Assembly: GCA_022826945.1 (NCBI GenBank) | Contig: JAJDTY010000018.1 | Span: 1 to 56,136 of the forward strand | Origin: Candidatus Binatia bacterium | GTDB taxonomy: Bacteria > Desulfobacterota > Binatia > Bin18 | DNA: 56,136 nt | Reading direction: 5' to 3' | Part shown: piece after piece, positions 33,349 to 42,229 of the stretch | How positions within the stretch are numbered: the stretch's first letter is position 1 | Layout: each line of letters opens with the position of its first letter | The notes under the pieces: generated by a model | What the model was told of the DNA's origin: nothing | What the model saw: the letters and a program-made list of their open reading frames with translations, nothing else | Databases searched by the model: none | Made by a program: the position numbers and the translations under genes

Positions 33349-34530
33349 CTAGGCGGTCGTCCCGGAGGCTTTGCGCTGTATCAGTCGGTCACGTATCCGC
33401 TCATCGGTCGCCATATCAATAGCCGTCCAGGCCATGGAGAGGGCACCGTCTATCAGGGCTTTGTCCGCAGCCTGGGTTACGCAGTGCGCAGTGAATTCGG
33501 GTTGGTGATTCACCGCCGGCAACGAGTCAATCCCGATAAACGGGTGGATCGAGGGCAGGGCCAAAGACACATTGCCCATATCCGTTGAACCCGCCGCGCG
33601 CTCAATTGCCGGACCACGTTCTGGGAAAACGCGCCCGAGCGCTTCCGCGTTCCGTTCGTACAGACTGGCGATCTCCATATCGGAACGGTGCTCCGCATAG
33701 GGCTTGTCTCCGCCAACGATTTCGAGTGTTGACCCAGTCGCCAGGGCACCCGCTTCAAAACAGCGCTGGACTTTTTCTTTGATGCTATCCAACTCGTCCA
33801 GGGTCTTGGCCCGGACAATATATTTGGCCTCGGTATGAGCGGGGATGATGTTGGGCGCGTCCCCACCCTGAGTAATAATGCCATGAATACGGTCCGTTGA
33901 GCGGATGTGCTGCCGCAGGAGACCGATGGCCGTTTGCGCCACTGTCAAGGCGTCAGCCGCATTGACGCCGTGTTCGGGAAAGGCCGAAGCATGGGCTTCC
34001 TTGCCCGTATAGCGCACATGAAACATGGAGCAGGCGATAATAGCTGGATCAACTACGTCCATAGGAGCCGGGTGGACCATCATGGCGGCATGGGCATCCG
34101 TGAAGGCGTCCCGTTCCAAGAGGAGAATTTTTCCTCCGGCGTCCCCGGCTTCTTCGGCGGGTGTGCCGAGGACACTCACGGTTAGACCCACCTCGTCCGC
34201 CACCTGAGCCGCGGCAATCCCAGCGCCGACCGCGGATGCGGCGATGATATTATGGCCACAGGCATGGCCGATGCCGGGCAGACAGTCGTATTCGGCGCAG
34301 ATGGTAATATGCAACGGTCCACTGCCGGCGCGTGCCACAAAAGCGGTTGGGAGGTCACAAATTCCGGTTTCTACGTGAAAGCCGGCGTTGCTGAGCGTTT
34401 CTGCAATCCAGGCGCACGCTTTCTCTTCTTCAAAACCAAGCTCGGGATGGGCGTGAATACGATGACTCAGAGCAATCAGGTCATCTTGAGCTTGCGTGAA
34501 TCGTTCCTGCGCACCGGTCTTCGCATCCAT
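33349..34530 (-). CDS. M20 family amidohydrolase, copy B
   Basis: 393 aa, the same family and layout as copy A: HPELGFEEEKACAW near residue 28, AEYDCLPGIGHACGHN near 80, GTPAEEAGDAGGKILLLERD near 125, HASAFPEHGVNAADALTVAQ near 175 and TDMGNVSLALPSIHPFIG near 325. The metal-binding His, Asp and Glu residues are kept, so both copies should be active. Differences cluster in the substrate-facing 135-165 and 270-310 regions (by eye), which would fit divergence in specificity after duplication. The start at 34530 has AAGGAG 9 nt upstream. It converges with the DoxX gene and faces away from the MerR-copA promoter. Confidence 0.9.
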   Translation of the reverse strand: MDAKTGAQERFTQAQDDLIALSHRIHAHPELGFEEEKACAWIAETLSNAGFHVETGICDLPTAFVARAGSGPLHITICAEYDCLPGIGHACGHNIIAASAVGAGIAAAQVADEVGLTVSVLGTPAEEAGDAGGKILLLERDAFTDAHAAMMVHPAPMDVVDPAIIACSMFHVRYTGKEAHASAFPEHGVNAADALTVAQTAIGLLRQHIRSTDRIHGIITQGGDAPNIIPAHTEAKYIVRAKTLDELDSIKEKVQRCFEAGALATGSTLEIVGGDKPYAEHRSDMEIASLYERNAEALGRVFPERGPAIERAAGSTDMGNVSLALPSIHPFIGIDSLPAVNHQPEFTAHCVTQAADKALIDGALSMAWTAIDMATDERIRDRLIQRKASGTTA

Positions 34531-34545
34531 ATAATTCTCCTTATT

Positions 34546-34579
34546 GCCCTCTCCCTAAGGGGGAGGGCTGGGATGAGGA
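34546..34579. repeat. CCTCATCCCAGCCCT-type dispersed repeat, copy 2
   Basis: GCCCTCTCCCTAAGGGGGAG followed by GGCTGGGATGAGG is an imperfect hairpin and, read in complement, matches the tract at 17409-17440. It lies just upstream of M20 copy B, in the divergent gap to the MerR gene. Confidence 0.4.
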
Positions 34580-34636
34580 CTCTCTCCGCCCTAACACACT
34601 GGCATATCTGGCGTCCAGCAAAAGATAAGATCGCTC

Positions 34637-34668
34637 TTGACTCCGTACCTGGGTCCGGAGTGTATGAT
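34637..34668 (+). promoter_or_regulatory. MerR-type metal-responsive promoter with dyad operator
   Basis: TTGACT (34637-34642) and TATGAT (34663-34668) are separated by 20 bp, the overlong spacer typical of MerR-activated promoters. The spacer and -35 end hold an inverted repeat ACTCCGTACC-TG-GGTCCGGAGT (34640-34661, one mismatch), which strongly resembles the mer-type operator TCCGTAC...GTACGGA. It drives the regulator gene and copA together. Confidence 0.85.
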
Positions 34669-34689
34669 ATGGTGCAGATAGGAGGAGGT

Positions 34690-35100
34690 ATGCTTGGCGT
34701 CAATGGATTAACTATAGGCGAGGTGGCAAAGCAGGCCGAGGTGAATATCGAAACCCTGCGCTATTATGAACGGCGAGGAATTCTGCCCAAACCGCCACGG
34801 AGTAGGGCGAACTATCGCCGCTATCCTGAGACAGCCGTCCAACAGGTCCGTTTTATTAAACGTACCCAAAGGCTCGGTTTTTCGCTGAATGAGATTTCCG
34901 ACTTGCTCTTCCTCCGTAAAAATCCTAAGACGAGTCGCGCCGCGGTGAAAGTCCGGGCGGAGGCGAAATTAGAAGACATTGAGGCAAAGATTCAGCACCT
35001 TAAGGAAATGCGAGACGCTTTGGCGCACGTGACTGCTCTGTGTGACGGCAAGGGCTCAATCGACGGCTGTCCTATTTTGCATGCTATGGAAGGTGAGTGA
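34690..35100 (+). CDS. MerR-family metal-responsive regulator, CueR-like
   Basis: 136 aa. The winged helix-turn-helix LTIGEVAKQAEVNIETLRYY is followed by YERRGIL and the NYRRYP wing, then the long dimer helix and a metal loop with C118 and C127 (C-x8-C) in ALCDGKGSIDGCPIL. Position 82 (KTSRAAV) is Ser, as in CueR, where Ser replaces the Cys of divalent-metal sensors and marks monovalent Cu/Ag/Au selectivity. The C-x8-C loop is one residue longer than CueR's and equals that of MerR(Hg). The ATG at 34690 has GGAGGAGG just ahead; longer frames would run through its own promoter. It abuts copA, so copper sensing is the best reading. Confidence 0.85.
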   Translation: MLGVNGLTIGEVAKQAEVNIETLRYYERRGILPKPPRSRANYRRYPETAVQQVRFIKRTQRLGFSLNEISDLLFLRKNPKTSRAAVKVRAEAKLEDIEAKIQHLKEMRDALAHVTALCDGKGSIDGCPILHAMEGE

Positions 35101-37380
35101 ATGGAGGCTGTTGCTGAATCCACACAAAATCCGACTTCGACCCGGATTGGCATCCGCGGCATGCACTGTGCCGCGTGCGTTGACAAGGTCGAACGGGCCT
35201 TATCCCAAACGCCGGGTGTCGTACGGGCGAGTGTCAATCTGGCGAGTGAAGAAGCCCTGGTGGAATATCTGCCTGGTCAAGTCAGCTTGCCCGGCCTTGG
35301 AGCGGCGGTTGCTTCAAGCGGCTTTGAAATGGTCGAACGCGGAGAGGCCGCCGAAGAGGAGGTCGACCGCCAGCACCGGACCGACTACCTCCTGCTGAAG
35401 AGGAAGCTGATCGTCAGCGCCGTGTTGACGGTGATGATCCTGGTGGGAAGCATGACTCCGCTGCTGTCTTTCCTGCCGTTCGGTGCTCCGGTGTGGTTAT
35501 TCGTCCTTACCACTCCTGTCCAGTTCTGGGTCGGCGGACAGTTTTATCGAAGCGCCTGGGCCAGGGCACGGCACGGTTCCAGCGATATGAATACTCTGAT
35601 CGCGGTTGGGACCTCGGCAGCCTATCTCTACAGTACGGTGGCGGTGTTTGCTCCCGGTTTTTTTATGGCAGTCGGACAGCAGCCCCAGGTGTATTTCGAT
35701 ACGGCCGCGGTGATTATTACCCTGATCCTGCTGGGCCGTTTGCTGGAAGCACGAGCGAAGAGAAGAACGACTGAAGCAATTCGGCGGCTTGCCCAATTGC
35801 AACCCAAAACGGCGACCGTGTTGCGTGGAGAGGGAGAGCAAGAAACCGTTCCGGTCGCACAGGTCCAGGTCGGTGACCGGGTCCTTGTCCGACCTGGTGA
35901 GTCCGTTCCTGTCGACGGTATCGTCCAGGCGGGCTCGTCCGCGGTTGACGAATCCATGCTGACCGGCGAGAGTCTGCCGGTTGAAAAGCAACCCGGAGAC
36001 AGCGTGACGGGTGCGACGCTTAACACTATGGGTGCGCTGACTGTGCTGGCGACCAAGGTTGGCAAAGAGACTGCCCTAGCTCGCATCATTGATCTCGTCC
36101 GTCAGGCTCAGGGCTCAAAAGCACCGATTCAACGCCTGGCCGATATGATTGCAGCCTACTTTGTGCCAGCGGTTATTGCGACTGCTGTTGTCACGTTTTG
36201 TCTCTGGCTGATGTTCGGACCGGACCCGTCTCTCACCTTTGCCCTCATGACCTTTGTGGCCGTGCTGATTATTGCCTGCCCGTGTTCGCTGGGCTTGGCC
36301 ACCCCAACCGCTATTATGGTCGGCACCGGACGCGGGGCCGAATATGGCGTGCTCATCAAAGGCGGAGAGATATTGGAACGGGCGCATACCCTGACCACCG
36401 TGGTCTTTGATAAAACCGGTACGCTGACGACTGGAAAGCCCACGGTGACCGATGTCATGCCGTCCGAGACGCTGCCCGAGCGGGCCGCTCTGAGCAGCGA
36501 AGATATACTGCGTATGGCCGCGCGTGCGGAATGGCAAAGCGAGCATCCGCTGGGACAGGCCGTTGTGCAACAGGCCAAGACGCAGGGTCTGACGCTCGGA
36601 CCGGTCGAGTCGTTTGTTGCCCTTGCCGGACATGGCGTCGAAGCCCGGATCGATGGGAAACTCGTCCTGGTGGGCAGCCGACGGTTCCTCGCCCAGCGCG
36701 GTATCCAATCTGATGACATGCTGGAACACGCTGAGCGCTTCTCCCGTGAGGGGAAGACACCGCTCTATGTGGTGGTCAATCGGCGCATCGTCGGGCTGAT
36801 TGCAGTCGCCGATACGCTCAAGCCCCAGGCTGCCGACGCTGTTTATCGACTGCAGCACATGGGGATCGAAACGGTCATGCTGACCGGAGACAACCGCCAC
36901 ACCGCCCGGGCGATTGCGCGCCAAGCCGGTATTACACGAGTATTGGCCGAAGTCTTACCCGAGGACAAGGCGGTCGAGATCGCGCGCCTCCAGGACAACG
37001 GCGCGGCTGTCGCCATGGTCGGTGACGGGATCAACGATGCCCCGGCCTTAGCCCAAGCCACGGTCGGCATCGCCGTGGGAACCGGCACGGATATCGCCCT
37101 TGAGGCCGCCGATGTTACGCTGATGCGGGGTGAATTGAGCGGCGTGGCGACGGCCATTGAACTGTCGCGCCAAACGGTCCAGATCATCCGGCAGAATCTA
37201 TTCTGGGCGTTTGCCTATAACACAGCCGGCATTCCGCTTGCCGCCGGACTGCTCTATCCGTTCTTTGGGATCCTGCTCGATCCCATGGTTGCCGCGTCCG
37301 CCATGGCCTTGAGTTCGGTCTCGGTGTTGACGAATTCCTTACGATTGCGGACGATGCGCTTGGGAGAGTCCGCCGTGTGA
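35101..37380 (+). CDS. copA: Copper-exporting P1B-type ATPase
   Basis: 759 aa inner-membrane Cu(+) export ATPase. In order: one N-terminal heavy-metal domain with GMHCAAC (C23, C26); membrane helices from about residue 100; the actuator TGES loop near 295; the intramembrane CPC at 393-395; the phosphorylated Asp at D437 in DKTGT; and GDGINDAP at 641-648. The [16 protein letters not shown] segment after CPC and C-terminal YN and M-x2-S signatures ([15 protein letters not shown]) fit the Cu+ subgroup. The ATG directly follows the TGA of the MerR gene, so translation is coupled. No periplasmic copper chaperone or oxidase is adjacent. Confidence 0.95.
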   Translation: MEAVAESTQNPTSTRIGIRGMHCAACVDKVERALSQTPGVVRASVNLASEEALVEYLPGQVSLPGLGAAVASSGFEMVERGEAAEEEVDRQHRTDYLLLKRKLIVSAVLTVMILVGSMTPLLSFLPFGAPVWLFVLTTPVQFWVGGQFYRSAWARARHGSSDMNTLIAVGTSAAYLYSTVAVFAPGFFMAVGQQPQVYFDTAAVIITLILLGRLLEARAKRRTTEAIRRLAQLQPKTATVLRGEGEQETVPVAQVQVGDRVLVRPGESVPVDGIVQAGSSAVDESMLTGESLPVEKQPGDSVTGATLNTMGALTVLATKVGKETALARIIDLVRQAQGSKAPIQRLADMIAAYFVPAVIATAVVTFCLWLMFGPDPSLTFALMTFVAVLIIACPCSLGLATPTAIMVGTGRGAEYGVLIKGGEILERAHTLTTVVFDKTGTLTTGKPTVTDVMPSETLPERAALSSEDILRMAARAEWQSEHPLGQAVVQQAKTQGLTLGPVESFVALAGHGVEARIDGKLVLVGSRRFLAQRGIQSDDMLEHAERFSREGKTPLYVVVNRRIVGLIAVADTLKPQAADAVYRLQHMGIETVMLTGDNRHTARAIARQAGITRVLAEVLPEDKAVEIARLQDNGAAVAMVGDGINDAPALAQATVGIAVGTGTDIALEAADVTLMRGELSGVATAIELSRQTVQIIRQNLFWAFAYNTAGIPLAAGLLYPFFGILLDPMVAASAMALSSVSVLTNSLRLRTMRLGESAV

Positions 37381-37400
37381 GACGGTGGACGTAGGGTCGC

Positions 37401-38801
37401 ATGAGCTACTCCACCACTGTTCGCGGCCAGCGTTTTTCTTTTGCTGATCTGCGCGAAGTCTTTGCCAAGGCGAATGAAGACAAGTCGGGCGACCGGTTGG
37501 CCGGGATTGCCGCCACCTCCGAGCAGGAACGAGTTGCGGCCAAGCTGGTGTTGGCCGATATCCCGTTGTCGGATATCGTAGCAAATCCACTCATCGAGCC
37601 CGCCCAGGACGAAGTCAGTCGTCTCATTCTTGAGACCCATGACCAGGAGACGTTCCGTCCGCTCGCCCATCTGACGGTCGGCGAGTTCCGCGAGTATGTG
37701 CTGGGCGAGAACCAGGGTGGCGCCCGTTTGGGCGCACTTCACTGGGCCATTATCCCGGAGGTCGCGGCGGCTGTCACAAAGCTGATGAGCAATAAAGACC
37801 TGGTTGTGGCCGCTAGCAAAATCCGCAACATCACGCGTTGTCGCAACACCATGGGTCAGCCCGGCGTCCTGGGGATTCGGGTGCAGCCCAATCATCCGGT
37901 CGATGATCTCGGCGGGATTCTGCTGTCCGCCATCGATGGCTTGCTGTTTGGTTGCGGGGACGCCGTTATTGGCGTGAACCCGGCGACCGAGTCCGTGGAA
38001 ACAGTCAGCCAGATTCTGCACGGACTTCAGCGTTTGATCGAAGCCTATGACATCCCCACCCAATCGTGCTGCCTGGCGCACATCAGCACGCAGCTCGACA
38101 GCCTTGAGCGTGGCGCACCCGTGGACCTACTGTTTCAGTCTCTTGCCGGGACGGAAGCGGCCAATGCGAGCTTTGGAATCAATCTGAATATTCTGCGCGA
38201 GGGCCGTGAGCGTGTCCTCGAACATCATCAAAGTCGTGAGGTGGCCTGGGTGGGTGAGGAGGTCATGTATTTTGAAACCGGGCAGGGGAGTGCACTCTCT
38301 GCCAATGCCCATCACGGCGTAGATCAACTCACGCTCGAAGCCCGAACCTACGGCGTGGCCCGTGCGTTTACGCCCTTCCTCGTCAATACCGTGGTGGGCT
38401 TTATCGGCCCCGAGTATTTATATGACGAACGCCAGATCGTTCGCGCCGGTTTGGAAGATCATTTTATGGGTAAGCTGCTCGGACTGCCCATGGGCTGTGA
38501 CGTGTGTTACACCAACCACGCTCAGGCCGACCAGAACTCGGCGGATAATCTTCTGCTCCTGCTGACCGCGGCCGGCTGCAATTATTTTATGGGGGTGCCG
38601 TGCGCTGATGATGTGATGTTGAGCTATCAGTCCACCAGCTTCCACGACGCCCTCGGCGCCCGCCAGCTCTTTGGTTTACAGCCAGCTCCGGAGTTCTTGG
38701 CTTGGCTGGAGCAGATGGACATCGTACGGAATGGAAATCTGGTGACATCGGAGAGTCTCGCCCGACAACGCCTCGAAGAAACGGTCAAGCTGATTGCGTA
38801 G
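37401..38801 (+). CDS. eutB: Ethanolamine ammonia-lyase large subunit
   Basis: 466 aa, the normal length of the catalytic subunit that splits ethanolamine into acetaldehyde and ammonia with adenosylcobalamin. Characteristic segments are RLAGIAATSEQERVAAKLVL near residue 32, RNTMGQPGVLGIRVQPNHP near 150, GVNPATESVETVSQIL near 195 and the later YFETGQGSALSANAHHG with PMGCDVCYTNHAQADQN, which line the substrate and B12 sites. It starts 20 bp after copA stops and is followed by eutC. No microcompartment shell, reactivase (eutA) or acetaldehyde dehydrogenase gene is nearby, so this is a shell-less EAL. Confidence 0.93.
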   Translation: MSYSTTVRGQRFSFADLREVFAKANEDKSGDRLAGIAATSEQERVAAKLVLADIPLSDIVANPLIEPAQDEVSRLILETHDQETFRPLAHLTVGEFREYVLGENQGGARLGALHWAIIPEVAAAVTKLMSNKDLVVAASKIRNITRCRNTMGQPGVLGIRVQPNHPVDDLGGILLSAIDGLLFGCGDAVIGVNPATESVETVSQILHGLQRLIEAYDIPTQSCCLAHISTQLDSLERGAPVDLLFQSLAGTEAANASFGINLNILREGRERVLEHHQSREVAWVGEEVMYFETGQGSALSANAHHGVDQLTLEARTYGVARAFTPFLVNTVVGFIGPEYLYDERQIVRAGLEDHFMGKLLGLPMGCDVCYTNHAQADQNSADNLLLLLTAAGCNYFMGVPCADDVMLSYQSTSFHDALGARQLFGLQPAPEFLAWLEQMDIVRNGNLVTSESLARQRLEETVKLIA

Positions 38802-38812
38802 CCGTGAATGCG

Positions 38813-39601
38813 ATGAAGACTCCTGCAACATCGGACAGTCACGATCCGCTGGCGACAATCCGGACGCGGACCCCAGCCCGGATATTTACCGGTCGGTCCG
38901 GGTCGGCTTATCGGACGCAGACGCAGCTCAGCCTGCGTTCAGATCATGCCTCAGCCAGGGATGCGGTGCAGACTGATATCGATTGGGAACAGGGTCTTGG
39001 GCCAGATTTTCTGCAAGCGTGGGATATATTTGCCATCTCCAGCCAGGCGCGGGATAAAGCCGAATATTTGATGCGACCCGACCTGGGCCGCCGACTCGGT
39101 GAGCACGCCCAGGCGGAGGTCGTGAGCCGTTGCGCCGCTGGTGCCGACCTCCAGGTGGCTATCGGCGACGGGCTTTCGGGCGCTGCTGTTGTCAGACAGG
39201 TGCCAGCCCTGTTGCCGCTGCTTCGTGCCGGTGCGGACAAACGTGGCTGGCGCTTTGGCCAGCCTTTTGCCGTCCGCTATTGTCGCGTTGGGGTGCTGAA
39301 CGATATTGGCGAGTTGCTTGCTCCGATTGTCCTGGTGCTTCTCATTGGAGAACGGCCGGGTCTGATGACCGCAGAGAGCCTCTCGGCGTATATGGCCTAT
39401 CGTCCCCGGAGCGGCCATACTGACGCTGAGCGGAATCTGATTTCAAACATCCATGCCCGCGGTGTGGCGGTTGAGGAAGCTGCCGACCGTATCCTGCGTC
39501 TGGCCGAACTCATGCGGCGAGCCCAACTGAGTGGGGTCGCGGTCAAAGAAGAGTTCGGAGCGCTGGCGCAAAATGCTCCGCCTTTCCTTTCTGACGAGTA
39601 G
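38813..39601 (+). CDS. eutC: Ethanolamine ammonia-lyase small subunit
   Basis: 262 aa from this ATG (265 from an in-frame GTG at 38804). The small subunit completes the B12-binding interface of EutB. Recognisable segments are RTPARIFTGRSGSAYRTQTQL near residue 20, LRSDHASARDAV near 45, GLSGAAVVRQVPALLPLL near 120 and LIGERPGLMTAESLSAYMAYRP near 185, ending SGVAVKEEF. It begins 11 bp after eutB, so the two subunits are made together. No ribosome site is obvious, consistent with coupling to eutB. Confidence 0.92.
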   Translation: MKTPATSDSHDPLATIRTRTPARIFTGRSGSAYRTQTQLSLRSDHASARDAVQTDIDWEQGLGPDFLQAWDIFAISSQARDKAEYLMRPDLGRRLGEHAQAEVVSRCAAGADLQVAIGDGLSGAAVVRQVPALLPLLRAGADKRGWRFGQPFAVRYCRVGVLNDIGELLAPIVLVLLIGERPGLMTAESLSAYMAYRPRSGHTDAERNLISNIHARGVAVEEAADRILRLAELMRRAQLSGVAVKEEFGALAQNAPPFLSDE

Positions 39602-39669
39602 TCGCCTTCCATTGCGGCTCCCGACCGCTTGTGATTTGAAGAGTTGATCTCACTTCAGGAGGACTCGGT

Positions 39670-40641
39670 ATGGCAACTCCCGGTATGTTGATCATGAGCA
39701 ATATGGCTCCAGGTTCTGTGGAGCAGTACACCGCCTATGTCAAAAAGGCAGAGGAGCGTGGTCTGCGCAATTTCCTGGTAACGGAATCGTTTACCGACTC
39801 TTTGGCGCTCGCCCAGCACCTGGCGTCCGTGACATCGGAAATCCAGGTTGGCACGGGTATTACCAACCTCTATCTGCGCAACCCGCTCATTGCGGCCCTG
39901 CACGCCATGACCATAGATCGTCTCGCTCCGGGACGGCTCTTGCTTGGCCTGGGCACGAGTCATGTCCCGTTAAACAGCATGTTCGGCATAGATATGGCCA
40001 AGCCTCTGACCGCCCTGCGGGAATATGTGCAGGCGGTGCGGAACATCTTTGATGGGAAAGATGAGGCTGCGGCGGCGCTTGGGCTGCCGTCGATGAAAGC
40101 CGATAACAAGATTCCCATTTACCTGGCCGGCATTTCGCCCAAGAGTATTCACCTGACCGGCGAACTGGCCGATGGCAGCCTGCCTCTGAATTACGCGCCA
40201 CACGGACTGCACGAAGTGGTGGAGGGTATTGCGACCGGTGCGCAAGAGGCTGGACGTTCACCTACGGATGTCCAAATCGGGCTCATCATGCATTGCTGTG
40301 TGTGCGAAGATAAGGCGGTTGCGCTGCGCTCCGTGCGACAAACCCTGTCTTTTTACGGACGCATGCCGTACTACAACCGGCTCTTTGTCCGTCAGGGCTT
40401 TGAGAAAGAAGCTGCCCGTATTATGGCGGCGGCCCAAAAGAATGACATGGCCGCGGCCGCCGAGGCGGTGTCCGAAGAAATGGCGGAGCAGGTCGCCGCC
40501 CTCGGCACCCCGCAAGAGTGCCAGAAAAAGCTTGACGAGTTTGAGCGGGCTGGAGCGTCGTATGTGATACTGTATCCGACCGCGATTGACGGCGATTATG
40601 AGCGGGGTGTTAACGCGGTCCTGGATGCGTTTGGCGGGTAG
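39670..40641 (+). CDS. LLM class flavin-dependent oxidoreductase 5
   Basis: 323 aa luciferase-like fold. It shows RNFLVTESFTDSLALAQHL near residue 35, VGTGITNLYLRNPLIAALHAMT near 60, LLLGLGTSHVPLNSMFGIDM near 92 and IPIYLAGISPKSIHLTGELADG near 142. The GTGITN...R-x-P pattern links it to the F420-type branch, like LLM 3. CAGGAGGACT lies 7 nt before ATG. It stands alone after eutC (68 bp gap), with the S4-domain gene following after 29 bp. Confidence 0.87.
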   Translation: MATPGMLIMSNMAPGSVEQYTAYVKKAEERGLRNFLVTESFTDSLALAQHLASVTSEIQVGTGITNLYLRNPLIAALHAMTIDRLAPGRLLLGLGTSHVPLNSMFGIDMAKPLTALREYVQAVRNIFDGKDEAAAALGLPSMKADNKIPIYLAGISPKSIHLTGELADGSLPLNYAPHGLHEVVEGIATGAQEAGRSPTDVQIGLIMHCCVCEDKAVALRSVRQTLSFYGRMPYYNRLFVRQGFEKEAARIMAAAQKNDMAAAAEAVSEEMAEQVAALGTPQECQKKLDEFERAGASYVILYPTAIDGDYERGVNAVLDAFGG

Positions 40642-40670
40642 GGCGACCCTCCGCACGCGGTTTCTCCCCT

Positions 40671-41084
40671 ATGAGCCGAAGAGCAAAAAAATCGACCGAC
40701 TTAGCACTCGATACGAGCGCGCTGGCAGTACGGGCCGATCGCTGGCTGTGGGCCGCGCGGTTTTATAAGAGCCGCTCGCTGGCGGCCGAAGCCTGTGAGG
40801 GCGGAAAGGTCGAGGTTAACGGGCGTACGGCAAAGGCGCATAAGCTGGTGCGAGTGGACGATACGCTTGAATTCACCCATCCGCATGGACTCAAGAAGCT
40901 CAAGGTGCTGGCGGTCTCTGATAAACGAGGCCCGGCAACCGAAGCCCGTTTACTGTATGAGGACCATTCGCCGCCGCAAGACGAGGACTTCGATTTCTTT
41001 GCCCAGCCGTCTCTCCGGTCACGGGGCAGTGGGCGTCCGACCAAGCGCGAGCGCCGTGAGACCGAATGGTTTCGCAGACGATAA
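40671..41084 (+). CDS. S4-domain RNA-binding protein (Hsp15/HslR-like)
   Basis: 137 aa with one S4 domain at about residues 20-65: RADRWLWAARFYKSRSLAAEACEGG, then VEVNGRTAKAHKLVRVDDTL. This is the pattern of Hsp15 (HslR), a ribosome-associated factor that binds stalled 50S subunits still carrying nascent chains. The C-terminal tail is charged and ends in an Arg-rich cluster (RRETEWFRRR), as in Hsp15. It lies between an LLM gene and threonine aldolase. The gene symbol is withheld because the S4 family has several close members. Confidence 0.8.
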   Translation: MSRRAKKSTDLALDTSALAVRADRWLWAARFYKSRSLAAEACEGGKVEVNGRTAKAHKLVRVDDTLEFTHPHGLKKLKVLAVSDKRGPATEARLLYEDHSPPQDEDFDFFAQPSLRSRGSGRPTKRERRETEWFRRR

Positions 41085-41117
41085 ATGAATGTGGACCGAG
41101 GACGTGAGGAACGTACG

Positions 41118-42158
41118 ATGATTGATCTTCGGAGCGATACGGTAACCTTACCGAGCCAGGCCATGCGCGACGCCATTGCGCAGGCCGAGCTGGGTGACGA
41201 TGTCATGGGCGAAGACCCGACTGTCAACCGGCTGGAAGAACTTGCCGCGGAAAAGATGGGCAAAGAGGCCGCGCTGCTGGTGACCAGTGGGACCATGGGA
41301 AATCTGGTCTCCTTACTCAGTCACTGTACCCGGGGGCAGGATGTCATTCTTGGCGACCAGTGCCATATTTTCAAATACGAAGCCGGGGGCGCGTCGGCTC
41401 TGGGCGGGCTGGCCTTTCACACCGTGCCCACGGGCCGTTTCGGAGAACTTGCCCTGCCGGATATCGAACGGGCCATATACCCGGCAGATGTGCATTACGC
41501 CCCGCCAGGCCTGATCTGTTTGGAGAACTCGCATAACCGTTGCGGAGGGACGGTCCTGCCGGTCGACTATCTGCGCTCTGTCCGGAAACTGGCCGATACG
41601 GCCGGCGTGCCTGTGCATCTCGATGGCTCACGTATTTTTAACGCTGCGGTGGCCCTAGGCTGTGACGTCAGGACACTTACCCAAGACGTCGATTCAGTCC
41701 AATTTTGTCTGTCCAAAGGACTGTCTGCTCCGGTCGGTTCTCTCGTATGTGGGAGTCGGGAGTTTATCCGGCGGGCTCACCGTTATCGAAAAATGGTCGG
41801 CGGCGGGATGCGCCAGGCGGGCATTATTGCTGCGGCGGGAATCGTGGCCTTGGACGCAATGGTCGAGCGTCTGGCCGAAGACCACCAGACCGCCCGGCGG
41901 CTGGCGGAAGGTCTGGCTGAACTGCCGGGTGTGCATATTGATCTGGAGACGGTTCAGACCAATCTCGTGATCTTTTCCGTACCGACACTCCACGCCAACG
42001 GCGGTTCTTTTGCCGAAGTGCTCGGACAGGCCGGCGTCAAAATCGGTGATATCGGTGGCGAGCGATTCCGGGCCGTGACGCACTACGGTGTATCGCCCGA
42101 GGACATAGATGAAGCGTTACAGATCATACGCCAGACCTGGCAGCCGGCCGCAGCATAA
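41118..42158 (+). CDS. ltaE: Low-specificity L-threonine aldolase
   Basis: 346 aa PLP fold-type I enzyme that splits threonine/allo-threonine to glycine and acetaldehyde. It begins MIDLRSDTVTLPSQAMRDAI, continues with GDDVMGEDPTVNRLEELAAE, HLDGSRIFNAAVALG near 175 and the Schiff-base Lys K200 in FCLSKGLSAPVGSLV. The later VGGGMRQAGIIAAAG segment is also diagnostic. The start at 41118 has GTGAGGA upstream; a frame 11 codons longer abuts the previous stop. The acetaldehyde link with eutBC 1.5 kb upstream is suggestive, but the two gene groups are separated by other genes. Confidence 0.92.
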   Translation: MIDLRSDTVTLPSQAMRDAIAQAELGDDVMGEDPTVNRLEELAAEKMGKEAALLVTSGTMGNLVSLLSHCTRGQDVILGDQCHIFKYEAGGASALGGLAFHTVPTGRFGELALPDIERAIYPADVHYAPPGLICLENSHNRCGGTVLPVDYLRSVRKLADTAGVPVHLDGSRIFNAAVALGCDVRTLTQDVDSVQFCLSKGLSAPVGSLVCGSREFIRRAHRYRKMVGGGMRQAGIIAAAGIVALDAMVERLAEDHQTARRLAEGLAELPGVHIDLETVQTNLVIFSVPTLHANGGSFAEVLGQAGVKIGDIGGERFRAVTHYGVSPEDIDEALQIIRQTWQPAAA

Positions 42159-42229
42159 TCGATGCGCCTATACATCCTTTTTCGACTGGGATAGGGAGAA
42201 ACGATCAACATCATAGAGGAGGGAATGTG

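Noticed and set aside
34252..34689. N-terminal extension of the MerR-family gene
   Set aside because: The extension overlaps M20 copy B and runs through the regulator's own promoter and operator; the ATG at 34690 has a ribosome site.
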